The notes under the pieces were generated by a model. That model searched no databases. It saw only the letters and a list, made by a program, of their open reading frames with translations, and was not told the DNA's origin. From Argentina anserina (lineage: Eukaryota; Streptophyta; Magnoliopsida; Rosales; Rosaceae), in the NCBI RefSeq assembly GCF_933775445.1, contig NC_065872.1, forward strand, positions 18,848,001-18,912,000: a DNA stretch of 64,000 nt, read 5' to 3'. Positions 11,049 to 23,200 of this stretch are shown one piece after another. Both the position numbers and the translations under genes were made by a program. The first letter of the stretch is position 1, and each line of letters starts with the position of its first letter.

Positions 11049-11465
11049 TTCTGCAATGAAATCAGCTATGGCTTGTCCTTTAATGGCGGGCCGTGGCTTG
11101 TATTCGATGTCGAATTCAGTCAGCTCGATAGCCCACTTGCTGAGTCGCCCGGAGTGTTCTGGACTCTGTAGTACTTGTTTGAGAGGCTGGTTTGTGAGTA
11201 CGTGGATGTTATGAGCTTGGAAGTAGTGGCGTAGTCGTCTGGCTGCTACTATGAGTGCGAGGGCTAATTGCTCCAGTGTTGGTTATCTTGTCTCTGGGCC
11301 GTTCATGGCCCGTCCAGCGTAGAAAACTGGCAATTCTTTTGTTCCATCACGGCGAACTAAGGCACTGCTGACCGCGGTTGCGGATACTGCGAGGTAAAGG
11401 TACAGGGGTTCGCCCGGTTGTGGGGTTGACAATAATGGTATTGCGGCGAGGTAGTCTTTTAATCC
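11049..11465 (-). pseudogene. First RNase H of the Tat pol, with stops
   Basis: Reading on from RT, this stretch gives LYLYLAVSATAVSSALVRRD, then PVFYAGRAM, then LSKWAIELTEFDIEYKPRP. This is the RNase H domain that normally follows Gypsy RT. It is broken by a TAG at the RT junction (about 11467-11469) and a TAA at 11283-11285, where family members usually have a Tyr before PTLEQ. Confidence 0.8.
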
Positions 11466-12233
11466 CTAAAAGGCCTCTTGGCAGTCCGGTGTCCATTCGA
11501 TCAGTTTGCTCTTGGAGCGCCTTAACAGTTTGAAGAACGGCTCACACTTGTCAGTCAGTCTTGATATGAATCGAGATAGTGCCACGAGTCTGCCTTGGAG
11601 GGCTTCTACGTCTTTCTTGAGTACTGGCTGTGCCATATCCAGGATGGCTTGTATCTTTTCGGGATTTGCCTCTATGCCGCGTTGACTGACGATGTAGCCC
11701 AGGAACTTACTTGTTGTTACGCCGAAAAAATATTTTTCCGGGTTCAATCGCATCTTGTATTTTTTGAGCACATTGAAGATGGTTCGGAGGTTAGTTACGT
11801 GGTCTTCGGCCTTTATGCTTTTGGCCAGCATGTAATCGACGTACACCTCAATTTCCCGACCGATGTGTTGATCAAACATTTGTGTGACGCAACGTACATA
11901 CGTAGCGCCCGCATTTTATAATCAGAAGGGCATGACATTATAATAGTACAGGCCTCTATCAGTGACGAAGGTCGTAGCTTCCTGATCCGCCGGGTTCATG
12001 CGTATCTGATTGAATCCGGAGTAGGCGTCCATCATGCTTAGCAACTCATGACCTGCCGTTGCGTCGATTAGCTGGTCAATTCTCGGTAGGGGGAAACTGT
12101 CTTTTGGGCATGATTTGTTTACGTTCTTGTAATCCACACACATTCGCCATTTACCATTAGCTTTACGGACCATAACGTAGTTTGAGATCCATTCAGGGTA
12201 CTGCACTTCCCGGATGAACTTCATGCTTTTCAA
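11466..12233 (-). pseudogene. Reverse transcriptase of the Tat pol, inactivated
   Basis: The N-terminal part (11922-12233) reads WRMCVDYKNVNKSCPKDSFP and MMDAYSGFNQI, the classic Gypsy RT fingers and palm motifs. The C-terminal part (11466-11879) carries FLGYIVSQRGIEANPEKI. Two stops, TGA and TAA, interrupt the block just after MPF, at about 11914-11921. The catalytic YVDD box reads YVDY (residues 13-16 of the C-terminal part), so a metal-binding Asp is lost. Either defect would abolish activity. Confidence 0.9.
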
Positions 12234-12295
12234 TTTGTCGACTTCTTGGCGTATTGTCGTGCTTTTTTCGTCGTCGAAGCTTCGGCGCTTTTGCT

Positions 12296-12583
12296 TTATT
12301 GGGTGAGCAGAGGGTTTGATGTGAATTCATGCATGATGATGTCGGGCGAGATGCCGGGCATGTCCTCATAGGACCATGCAAAGACTTCCATGTTGTCGCC
12401 CAAAAAACTTGTTAAATCTCTCTCAACAGTTGGACTGAGAGTTGCGCCGACTTTGATCTTGCGCTCCGGATGGTTTGGGAATGGCGTAATGCTCTTCAAG
12501 GAAGATTCGGGGTTTGCCGGAGTTTTGGCCTCGTATGGCGTAGCCTTCTGCTTGCTCTTTCCCTTCGCCATCTCGTGCGTCAA
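12296..12583 (-). pseudogene. Protease-RT linker of the Tat pol
   Basis: This 95-residue stretch reads ERDLTSFLGDNMEVFAWSYE followed by DMPGISPDIIMHE, the conserved segment just upstream of RT in Tat and Athila pol. A frameshift near 12320-12330 separates it from the RT frame. Confidence 0.75.
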
Positions 12584-12644
12584 CGACCTTGTCGGTCAAG
12601 TTTACTATGGCATGTACTGCCAAGATTTCATGTCGGCTGTGCGT

Positions 12645-13595
12645 CTATCGAATCGCACGTGTTTGACAATCTTTTGCTACGGATTGTGAACCCCGGACCT
12701 GTCCTGTTCCATGCGGAGTTGGGAATTTTATGAGCATCATGTGTCCGGCGATAAAAGTTCGCATCCGGTTAAGTGTAGGTCGGCCGATGATCCCGTTGTA
12801 GGAGCTGTAGGCATCAACTATGATGAACTCGGCTTCGACGCAAACTGTGCATGGTGTGGTCCCAATGCGTACTGTCATATAATCCGAGCCTAGAGGTTGG
12901 GTTATGTCGCCAGAGAAGCTGATTAGCGGTTCGTGGTCTTGTACCCACTTCTTGCCACTACGCTCCATTTTTTCGTAGCATCCCTTGAATAAAACGTTGA
13001 CTGCGGATCCCGTGTCAATCATCATTTTCCCTACATCCCATTGTCCGCCCAAGACTGCGTCTATGAGGAAAGCGTCGTCATTGGGTAAGGAGATGTCAAT
13101 TTCCTCGTCCTCAGTGAAGGTGATCGGCTTCCACCCCTCTTTCTGTCGCTTAGCATTTCCTCCTGTGATGGCGTACACCTGCCTTGGGTGAGTGCTGCAG
13201 TCAAAGCGCTTTTTTGCTCGGTTGGACATGTTTGTCTTCGGGGCTCCTCCCTCTATGACGTTGATGCGGCGCAGGTTCTCAACTACGGCGACTACGTTCT
13301 GTTGTACCCTTTGCTGCGCCGGGCGAACCCCCGTGTCGCCATTGGCTCTTAATATGCGGAGGGTGTGGCAATCATTTGTGTTATGACTTCCATTCTCATG
13401 AAATCTACACCACTTACCAGTTTCTGCTTCGGTTTGGGGGCGTTGTGGTCTTGCTGGTTTCCTCAGCGTACTCTGATGCTTGTGGAAAAAGTCTTCCAGG
13501 GTCTCTTCCTTAGGCGGTGTGTGGTCCCTATGGCGTCCCATCGCGTTAACTTGGCGAGGGTCTCTGTTGTCGCGACGTTTATGGCCAAGTCTCAT
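12645..13595 (-). pseudogene. Gag zinc knuckle and aspartic protease of the Tat element
   Basis: This is the longest intact piece of the gag-pro region (316 aa). Residues 63-76 form the nucleic-acid-binding knuckle, a C-X2-H-X4-H-X4-C variant (CRFHENGSHNTNDC). Residues 192-203 hold the retropepsin active site MIDTGSAVNVLF (Asp194-Thr-Gly), followed later by YNGIIGRPTLN. The protease itself looks intact. The flanking gag and RT frames are broken. Confidence 0.88.
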
Positions 13596-14874
13596 GTTCT
13601 TGTCCCGGCCCCTGTGCCGATCGTTGTTGCGCGCATCACGGTGATTTGCTTGATGCCACTCTCTTTTCCGGCCTTTGCTATGGTCTTCTATGTTAGGGAA
13701 GAGCTCACGTTGGAGGGGGATTGTGTGTACAGATGTCTGTGGCGCAGTGGTTTTGTCTGATGGTACTGGGGTTCACTTTTCCCCGTATGTGACGTATTCT
13801 GCCTGAGCGTACCATACTGCTTCAGTCATGATGTCATCATATGTGGCGCCGCGTATTCGAGGGTCCACGTTGATATGAAATAGGAAATTTTCGGACCTTA
13901 GTCCTTCCTTAAAAGCGGCCAAGGCGAGCGTTTTGTTTAGGTTCCGACATTTTGGATGATGCTGTCTGCCATCGCATGACGAAGGCGCCCAATGTTTCCA
14001 TGCTCTTTTGTTTTACTTGGAATAGGCCATCAGTTGTGTGAGCGGCTCCGGCCATGAGGATAAACCGATTAAGAAATGTTGTTGTCAACTGCGCGAAAGA
14101 ATCCATAGAGTTCGCCGGTTGTTCGAAGAACCAATTCATGGCATCCCCATCTAGTGTTTCGCTGAACAGGTGGCACAGGGTGGCGTCGTCGAATTCTTTA
14201 CTGGCAGTGACCTTCTTGAAGTTATCAATGTGTCAGAATGGATCGCCTTCGCCTGTGTACGGCGTGATTTTTGGGCTCTTGGATTGAGAAGGGCGCACGG
14301 TGTTCATTATTCTCGTAGTGAACGGGCCCGGCCTAGCTGCGAACACTGGTTGGCACCGTGGATTGGCATCCCGTTGTTCTATTGCGGTTAGTCGCTGCAG
14401 GATCAGAGCCAGCATGGCGGACTCGCTGTTATGAGCAGTTGTGTGGGGTCTGGAGCGGGAGGTGACGCTGGGAGTGAATACGTCGTGGCGATGGTGGTCG
14501 TTTCTTGGCGAGTTCGGAGGGAGTCAAGCTGATGCTCAAGTGATGACTGCGCTCGGCCCGCTCGAGCTGTGCCCGCATCCTATCGAGCTCGCTCTGCAGA
14601 GCTGCTGCCTTTTCGCGTTCAAGTGCCTCGCGCTGCTGCATTCGGCTAGATCTCGAGCCATGTTTTCCATTCTTGCTGCGGTTGCCGGATCCGGAGTCGC
14701 GTTAGTGCTGACGACTGTTCCGGGTGTGGGTGTGAGGATGATAGGGTCATTGGCGGAGGGTAGGGGTGGTTGAGGCTGAGGTGTGATGTCTTCGATGTGA
14801 CCGTCTGCCGGAGTTGAGGGGGAGGGATTGATAGTGCCCATGTCGAAGTGTAGTTGTTTGGCTAAGTGTTGCAT
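13596..14874 (-). pseudogene. Gag of the Tat element, degenerate
   Basis: Gag starts at an ATG at 14874 (MQHLAKQLHFDMG), about 50 bp after the primer-binding site. It continues in pieces at 14536, 14429-14641, 14233-14415 and 13909-14139. Recognisable parts are a coiled coil (REALEREKAAALQSELDRM), PKITPYTGEGDPF and the core AMNWFFEQP...FAQLTTTFLNRF. It has at least two frameshifts and a TGA near 14236. Confidence 0.75.
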
Positions 14875-14907
14875 GTGACCCCTTTTTTTGTTGACTTTTT
14901 GTCGGTT

Positions 14908-14925
14908 TCCCACACACGGCGCCAA
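14908..14925 (-). other. Primer-binding site
   Basis: Directly inside the right LTR the minus strand reads TGGCGCCGTGTGTGGGAA, one base after the LTR end. The first nine bases match the 3' end complement of plant tRNA-Asp, the primer used by many Tat and Athila elements. The rest has diverged. Confidence 0.65.
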
Positions 14926-14926
14926 T

Positions 14927-15398
14927 GTTGATGTTGTGATTACACTCAGTTTAATACGCCGTACTCCTTGTGGATGTGATACGTCGTATTCCTGGCCTCC
15001 TTCCTGTCACAAGTAGCGCACGTCGTCAAAGTAGAGACCACGGCGGCGTGGTCTTCAACTCTTCGACGCTTAAGTTAGGGCGATGGTAATTTATGCAGAG
15101 TTACAGTAGGGAGTTCAGTGTACTTACCTTATAAGGTCGAGAGTTTGACCCTTTATTGTTGAGTTGAGGTAGGTCGTTTACCTATCATTCGATGTGGGAC
15201 GACGTCCGATTAAGGTGTTCTCTGGAGCCTTCTTTGAGATGCGCGTGAGAGCGCGTCCGTAGTCAGTTTGGGCCGCGGAGAGGCCCATTGCGAAGCTAGT
15301 ACGACTGACTTGCTATTAGTATTGTAAGACTGTGCTATACACTAGTCTTAATACGCTGATAGTTGTGCTGATTATGGCGGGCATAAGCCTAGCCAACA
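14927..15398 (-). repeat. 5' LTR of the Tat-like element
   Basis: This is a 472-bp LTR with TG...CA ends, about 97% identical to 4199-4671, followed directly by the target duplication AGGTC (15399-15403). Transcription of gag-pol would start here, on the minus strand. Confidence 0.93.
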
Positions 15399-16029
15399 AG
15401 GTCCTTCGGGCACTTTCATATATGTATCAAGATCTCTTTATAGATATGATATGACCACTATCATATGCTACAAATCAGTTTTCATAGACACTACTACTGA
15501 TCAAGTAGGGGAAAGCAATTATGTCCATAAAGAGATAATATAACTCATCATAGTCAATACTAGAATAATGAGACAATCTTTGCACCATAAGTCCTGCAAA
15601 TATCGCATGACTTCATCTTTCTCATTACATTTACAAACAGAGACTAACATAACAAGTCTAGTTCAGCATGTATTGATTCTTTCCACTTCAGTCAAGTTGC
15701 TCAACGTTGGTACTTTACAACAGAATAAGAGCATAAGCGAATATATCATCAATCATGGGAGATCAATCCTTTAAACACACGCGCACGCTTATACGATCAA
15801 TTTGAGAGATTTCTATTTTTCTCTAACATCAACAAAAGGAGTATGTAGCGTCCCATAGAAACTTAGTTGATACACATGTTTAGAGAATCTCCTGATGATG
15901 GGCGAAATACTTGTGCCCACGCACCTCGCTTCTTTCTGGTTTTAATTCCAGAGAATTTGATGGTCTCCCCCTCATTTAGGTAGGAGCCAAAACTGAAGCT
16001 ATGACCTTTATATGAGCACGTGAAACATA
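15399..16029. other. Continuation of the pre-insertion sequence
   Basis: This non-coding, AT-rich flank was contiguous with 4198 before the Tat insertion. It may belong to the Athila-like fragment: AACATCAACA ending at 15834 could be an LTR edge (TGTTGATGTT on the minus strand). I see no gene here. Confidence 0.35.
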
Positions 16030-17050
16030 GTTAGAAACTAAAAACGTGAAATAAATGAGGAAATAATGGAATAGGAAAAGAAAAGGAGAAGAAAAAGAGT
16101 TTAAAGCCCAAGGGGCTATTGGGCTCGGCAACCTGAGGTTCAGATAAGCTATTGGGCGAGCAGAAGGCCCAAGGAAATGATGGGCGCTCTATACTGTGAA
16201 TCCGAGTCAGGGTCGTCGAAAACAATCGAGCAGGCATCTGGTCGGCGAGTCTGCAGCTTTCGAAAGGAAGAAAATCGAGCCAACGCAGGTCGGATCCTGC
16301 AGATCTGGGTCGTTCGTTCGCGTCAAAGATAACAAAGAGGGCAGCGGCGATCTTCGAGACTACTGGGTCTGGGGAAGTCGACGACATCAAGGCCGAACGT
16401 CTCTAGGCTACATCGCCGCTAATTGAGCTAGGTTGGGTCAATCTTGGTCCAGTCGGATTCTTGGGATAACGCGGTGATCAGAGTTCTGAGATGCAAGCTT
16501 GGTCACTAACGAGATGAGGGAGGGCTGCTAGATGTCAGCGGGGCTTGGTTGGTGGACGACGGCGGGGTACGCAGGAGGTCGATCACTGTGGTCGGAGAAG
16601 GGGAGGGGTGCCCAGATCAGATATCTGGATGCCCATAGTAGATTCGTTGTTTGTTGTTTTTTTCCCTACAACAAATTGTCGGCTTCACTCAAAATTTCTG
16701 GTCATGCCAAAAAGAAAAGGTTGCTGGAGCATAAGATTTAAGGGCTAGGGTTTAGATTTTCTGGTGGTCTCGTCGCTCAGACACTTTAGAACAAATGCTG
16801 ATAATTTGTTCGAGTATGATAGAAACGAGAATAATAACAACATAAAAGAACATAACGTAACTCTTTATTGATTGATAATGAGGTCTATATATATACATTA
16901 CATACGGAGTATCTCGAAGAATCAGAGATTCATATGTATTACATTAAAACATAATCTATTATAATAAAGAAACCTAAATAGACTAAGACACGCAATAATA
17001 ATAGAATAATAATTCTTGCGGAATAAATTGTATTTTATAGTTTTAGAAAT
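16030..17050 (-). mobile_element. Possible Copia-like LTR with leader
   Basis: On the minus strand, 16807-17050 looks like a Copia LTR. It has a TATATATAG-like box followed by a CAATAAAG polyadenylation-like signal, and it ends CGAACA at 16807. Just inside is TTATCAGCATTTG, which faintly resembles an initiator tRNA-Met primer site. The sequence at 16030-16800 (GGGCCCAATAGCCCC-like on the minus strand) would be leader. There is no gag-pol, so this would be a non-autonomous or truncated element. It could also be unrelated non-coding DNA. Confidence 0.35.
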
Positions 17051-17263
17051 TTGATATTAAAAGGTAAAATTGAAATTTCAAAGTTATTTTTTTGAGCAGA
17101 TTGAAATTTCAAAAGTTGGGCGGTTACGATTATTAAAAAAAAAATCGTCTACTAAAAAAAAGGGTTCCTATGAGTTTGAGGGGCTAGTTAGAAATGTCCA
17201 TTGTGCTTTCAGAAGCTAAAATAGCTGAGCTCCCAAAGGGTTTTGCATCTGAAAAGGCCACAA

Positions 17264-20200
17264 ATGGCAGATAATCGCGATGCCAAACGCAAACGCGGCG
17301 ACGTCGCTTCTTTCCCCAACGTCGCCGCCACTAACGGCGTCGACCTCGCCGTCTGGGCGGAGTTAGAGAAGCAGGAAAGCTCACTGGAAGCCTGGGACGC
17401 TCGAACCCTAAAGAAGCTGGTCCTCGCCTTCGAGCGCCGCCTCAAGGACAACATCGCCGCCCGCCTTAAGTACCCTGACCAACCGGAGCGCTTCGCCGAT
17501 TCCGAAATCGAACTCCACGACGAGCTCCAGAAGCTCAAAGGCCTCGCCAGCGCTCCGGAGCTCTACCCGGACCTCGTTTCCCTCAACACCGTTCCGTCCA
17601 TCCTCAACCTCCTCAGCCACGACAACACCGACATCGCCATCGACGTCGTCCAGCTCCTCCAGGACTTGACCGACGAGGACGCCGTCGACGAGAACGACGA
17701 GCCGGCGCGCGTCCTGGTCGACGCGCTCGTCGACAACAACGTCGTCGAGCTTCTGGTGCAGAATCTGCTCCGGCTGAACGACTCCGACCCCGACGAGACG
17801 GCCGCCGTGTACGCCACGCTCGCGACGATCGAGAATCTGATCGAGGTGAAGCCGGCGGCGGCGGAGCTGGTCTGCGAGAAGACGAAGCTGCTCAAGTGGC
17901 TGATGAGCAAGATCAAGGTGAAGGAGTTTGATGGGAACAAGCAGTACGCCTCGGAGATTCTGGCGATTCTGTTGCAGAGTAGTGAGGCCAATCAGAAGAG
18001 GCTGGGGCAGATGAACGGCGTGGATGTGCTGCTCCAGGCGGTGGCTATGTACAAGAACAAGGACCCCAAGAGCCCCGACGAGGCGGAGATGCTGGAGAAT
18101 CTGTTCAATTGTTTGTGTGGATTGTTGATGCCTTTGGAGAACAGGGAGAAGTTTCTCAAGGCCGAAGGGGTGGAGTTGATGATTATTATAATGAAGCAGA
18201 AGAAGTCTGCTTATGGTTCCGCCATAAGGGCTCTGGATTTTGCAATGACCAAGTACCCGCCGGCTTGTGAGCGTTTTGTTGATGTCTTGGGGTTGAAGAC
18301 GGCCTTTGCAGCTTTTATGGGTAAGGCAAGTGCTGCTGCATTCCCTTTGCTTAAGTTACAAAGTAATGTAGTTATCCTCTGGTCTAGGCATTATGAAGAC
18401 ATTTGACATGATTTACTTTGCGAGCATTAAGACTTAATATCGGCATTTTCATGGTGATATTGTATGCTTTTCTTTCCCACCTTACACAGTTAGACAGTTA
18501 GTATTGATAACACAACTAAATGCCTGTTGCATTGGTGCTAAGATGCAAAGAGCTGCAGTATTGATAATGTAACTCGTTGGCCGTTGCACTTTATACTGTG
18601 TATTTTATAGAAGAAGGTGAATGGGTGGTTGACTTTGCATTTCTGTTGTTTTATGTAGGTACCCATCAATAAGAATGAAAAGAAAGAAAGGTATCATGAG
18701 GAATTGGAGGAGCGCATTGTGTCACTAATTGCATCATTATTTGGTAAGCAGGCAAGTGCACTTATAATGATTATGTGAATGCTCTGCACGTTGATGCCCT
18801 TTGCCCTTTGTTTTCACCTCTTTAATTTTGTATCTCAGTTGCTATTATATAATCATTGTAGCATGAGTTGCTCCTTCTACCTCATTCCCTACCTTTGTTG
18901 TCTTTGGGCCTCTTGGTCTCATTATTGAAAGAACATGAGTAAGTTTTCTTACTATTCATAACTGAGCAGATGCATAAGAACTTGGTGAGGCATACTGGTT
19001 GAACACCAGCATAATAGGCTCTCAATTAGAATATTTAAAAGGACTTGATGCTTGAATGCACATCATGGGTTTCGGTCTAAATGAAACATCTAGTTGGTAG
19101 GTAGGGAAACGAGAACTGGTTCTGGAATTAATGAGGATATTTTTTAGATCTAAGTATATTAGTTGGCACTATTACACAGCTTTACTTAGGGTCCAGGTGT
19201 GCATCATGTTTGGGAACAACAAGAGGGGGAAACACATTTGTTTTCATGCATGTTCTTTGTGAAGGACTGATGATACAGGGTAACACAGAACAGGATTGCA
19301 TTTGGCCAAATTGTTGCATGTGCGGAATGTAAACTTAAAGAAAGTAGATAGATAAGATAGATAGATAGATAGATGAATAGATAATAGATTGAGTGAAAGG
19401 GAGAGGTAATAGCGTACTCATAATTTGTATTCTTTATGTACAAATCCCAAAGGGTGAAATTTTAAAATAATGTGTAGTTTTTGGAGTTACCTGGATACAA
19501 GGTCGTTGCTGATGAGAAAGGTAGTTGAACTCCAAGCATCTTTCACATATCCACTCTATTGATCAAGTGCACTGACAGCTCGATAGCTAAGGACCCTTTT
19601 GTTGATGTTTTGTTTTCAGATTTTTATCTTTCATAAATTAAAGCAGACAACTAGACGATAGATGTTAAAACTGCTTAAAATGTATAGTACTGAATTGTAG
19701 ATGAGAGAAAATCGTTTTAGATTTGTTTGTAGCTCATGGTTCTACATAAATGCTCTTCCCTTGCAAATTTCATCATTTTTTTCCTCATTCCCTCTCTTTA
19801 GTTCCCTCACTCTAGCAAACTAACCTAAGGAGAATACTTTGAGAAGTTTATACGTTGTGAGTTCCGGGACACTGTAAATGTCTAGAAGTGTGTTTGTCAT
19901 ATCGATATCATGGTACCCAAGGTACTGCCAAGCAGGTTACATGCGAGTACGGTGACACCGGTTTTATTAGAAGACGAAGAAAAACAAATTAGTTAAATGT
20001 ATATGCACTAAACCCTTAGCATCATTGGTTAATGATTTCATTCTAGTTATTCATTCTTCTTTTGAGATAATTTGGCTTGGGCATTTGAGGCTTAGAATGG
20101 TGAGTTGCCCCAGTTGAATATAGTTGAGTTCAGATACCATTCCATTGCATTAGGTTACATAAAATATGTGTATCCGTGCTAAAATCACCAATAAGCACAA

Positions 20201-23200
20201 TTTTATTTGATTATTTAACCATACACTTTAACTGATGTTGCCCCAAAATCCCAACTCAGGTGGAATTACGAGGGGTTCCAGAAGGGAGAGACTGTTGAGC
20301 AAGTTTGTGGAAAATGAGTGTGAAAAGATAGACCGGCTTATGGAACTTTATATGAGGTTAGCCTTTCTTATCTTTACTCATTTTAGTCATTTATTGCTGT
20401 GCTTAAAATGAAGGTTTGACATAGCATGCTTAGGCCCTGTTCGGTAACGTTTTTGAAAACAATTTTCAAAAGTAAGTTTTAAAAATGAAAATGAAAAAGT
20501 GAAAACGTCAAATTGATGCTTTCACTTTTCCTTTGCAAAAGTTTAAAATATTTCCATTTCTCATTTTCTGCATTTTGAGAAATATTTTAACACATTTTCA
20601 CCCTATTTTCATTTTTAAATAAATGAAAATATGGGTATGAAAACGTTACCGAACGCCACTTTATGGTTTCATCTCAATATATATTCTAAACTTGTTTTTA
20701 TGCTTGTTCTGCTCATGTTCTTTTTTTCTGTGCTTTTCATGTCAGATATTCAAATAGAGTTACAGCAGAAACTGACCGAATTGCCCAGCTTGATCTTGAT
20801 GATTTAGAGGTTAATTTCTTCTTTAATTTTCAATACTCTATATCATTCACATTATAATATTTTCACTTGCAAGTATTCTCTTACAACTTTCAGATGGATG
20901 AAGAGGAAATATACATTCGGAAGCTTGAAGCTGGCCTTTATAGCCTTCAGGTTTGTTTTTGCTGTGATCATTGAGCTCTGGAATTTTTCTATGGACACTA
21001 GTAGAACATATAAGCAATTTTTAAATTAGTTTTTTTTTAAAGCTATTGACTTGATAGAGTCAGTGATTTCAACTTCAGCCTACAATTTTGAAACTTATAA
21101 GGCTATGAGCCTTGGCTCAAGTGATGTGGGACGTCTGCTGAGGGAGTGAGACATCCTAAATTTTGAGATTTATATATGCAAATTATGAAGAAATTTAATA
21201 CTATCATCTGAAATTATAGCAGGAGGTGTCAATTAGCATGGATTCTTGTCGTGAGAGATATAAGGAATTTGATATGAAGTAAATTTTTCAAAGCCATATG
21301 GTCTGACAAATGTTAGCCTTGACTATTAGTCTTGTTCTGTGTTGTATCGTGTTGTCAGAAAATTGTCATCTTTATGAGCTCTTTTGTGTAAAAATTCTTA
21401 ATAATGAGCTAATATACCTAAGAGTCAACACACCCATTAACTCTTATGTTCATTAAACAAAACCAAATTCACATGAAGTTATTGTAGTGTTCAATTGAAA
21501 TGGAATGCATAAAGATCAAATCGAGGATAAATAAGCTGTACCCAAAAAATTGATGATAAACAAGCTGGAAAGTTGAGGCTCTTGCAAGTTTTATTATCAA
21601 ATACTAGTTATTCCAGTATTCAAATTATGTCCATGAACCATAGCTCAATTCCGTTGATGGAAGGATAGAGACACTACGGTCAAATCTTCAAATAATATAC
21701 ATTGAGTATCAGATTTATAACACTTGTGCTCTCATGCATAACTTTCAGTAATCTATATTTGCCCGGTATTTTGAGTTTTCTTTTTTGAGCTAAATCCCGT
21801 ATTTATATGCTGCAGTTGATTGCTATAATTCTGGGTCATCTTTGGTGCTCCGAGTAAGTTGCAATTTCATATTGGGTGTATTTAATGCTCTGGCTTGTAG
21901 TTCTCTTAGATGTGTGTGTGTGTGCGCATTACATGAATTTTGTTACACGTGTATGATCTTGTAATTATTTTTTCAGGCATCTGCAATTGAGACGAAGAAT
22001 TGAGCTACTTCTCAATCAGCAAAGGCTTACTAAGAAGGATGTTCAAGCTATACTTCAGGTACATATGTTGCCTGTCGTTAATATTCTAGTTAATTGCAAT
22101 TTTGTTTTGTTTTTTGCCCCCTTAATATCTTTTTCTAAAATTTTGTTGTAAATTCTGTTATCTTTGATTTTTAACATCAAGCGCAATGTAAAGCAGTCAG
22201 TGTATCTTTAGACCAGTTGGTATATCTTTAGCGAAACTTAAAAGCATTCTTAGAACCCAGAGTCTCATTAAATGCTGTTATTTTGTCTAATGTTAACCTT
22301 TAGTTTTATTTTTCTGTGTTACGTGTAGTGTTTAGCTAGAGGACTCTGGAGTTGGGTGTATTTATTGTAGGTAGTTGGGTCTGGACTACTTTAAAGGAGT
22401 AGTAGTTGTTGTAGTTTTCAGTTTTGAAGTTTGCTAAAAAGCAGTTTATGCAACTCTGGCTTAAGGGTTCCAGTTTTAACTTTTAAGTCCCTTTTAGCTA
22501 TTTGCTACTTACTCGTTTACTCTCCAGTCTCAGTTATTCTCCAGTCTAGATCCTACCTAGGGCCTGCATCATGGTGATAGTTGATATATGATGTTCAAGT
22601 TCTTGGAGGTGATAGCAAATAGCAGCATTTAAATATGCTTGGACCCATGTTTTTGTATTTTAGCAGACCAAGGAATCTTGGAATGATCTTAAGTAACTTG
22701 TCATTGGAAAGAAAATAAGCAGCAGGCATTGGTGTTCATGTAGATATTAATCCAATTTATTTATTGGGTACAAGAATTGGCAGTTTGTGATTTCTTTTTA
22801 TTAAATTGGTTTGTGCATGCCTGAAAAGAAGTATTGTTGGCTTTAGAATTATTTAGCAAGCTGAAACTTGCAGTTGTGGCATACTAAGAAAGGAAATTAA
22901 CATAAGGCTCCTTGAGTATAGACTACGCTGAAGCATTCAGTTTGTGGTTTGCAAATGAGGATATTAAATGAAATGGTGGACTAGTTGATTTTTGAGGAAT
23001 CTTGGTCTGATTCCAAGAGCTTAACTGGTGTTTTCCAGATTCCCACCATCTTCAATTCTGGTTTTGTAATTTCAAGCTTCACTTCCCCAGACCCAAAAAA
23101 AAAAACTTCAGTTCCTAGGACATATAACACAGTACCCCTAGATTGTTTTACATCCCCTTAAGCACAGTAAGACCTCCACAAATTTTCCTATCTTCCTAAA

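Larger units (their letters stand above)
4199..15398 (-). mobile_element. Tat-lineage Ty3/Gypsy LTR retrotransposon, 11.2 kb, defective
   Basis: The element is bounded by direct LTRs starting TGTTGATG and ending GCCAACA, and is flanked by the 5-bp duplication AGGTC (4194-4198 and 15399-15403). The minus-strand order is LTR, primer-binding site, gag, protease, RT, RNase H, an extra archaeal-type RNase H, integrase, a long 3' region, polypurine tract, LTR. The second, archaeal-type RNase H before integrase marks the Tat/Ogre/Retand group. The 3' region carries a plus-strand gene and a 64-bp tandem array. Many in-frame stops and frameshifts, and a changed RT catalytic residue, show that it cannot encode its own working polyprotein. 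Confidence 0.92.

Noticed and set aside
15568..15774. Short open frame on the plus strand
   Set aside because: Low-complexity composition, no family resemblance, and located in transposon flank.
16031..16390. 119-residue minus-strand open frame
   Set aside because: It ends in a Phe/Ser run from a purine-rich tract and shows no domain; more likely leader sequence of an LTR element.
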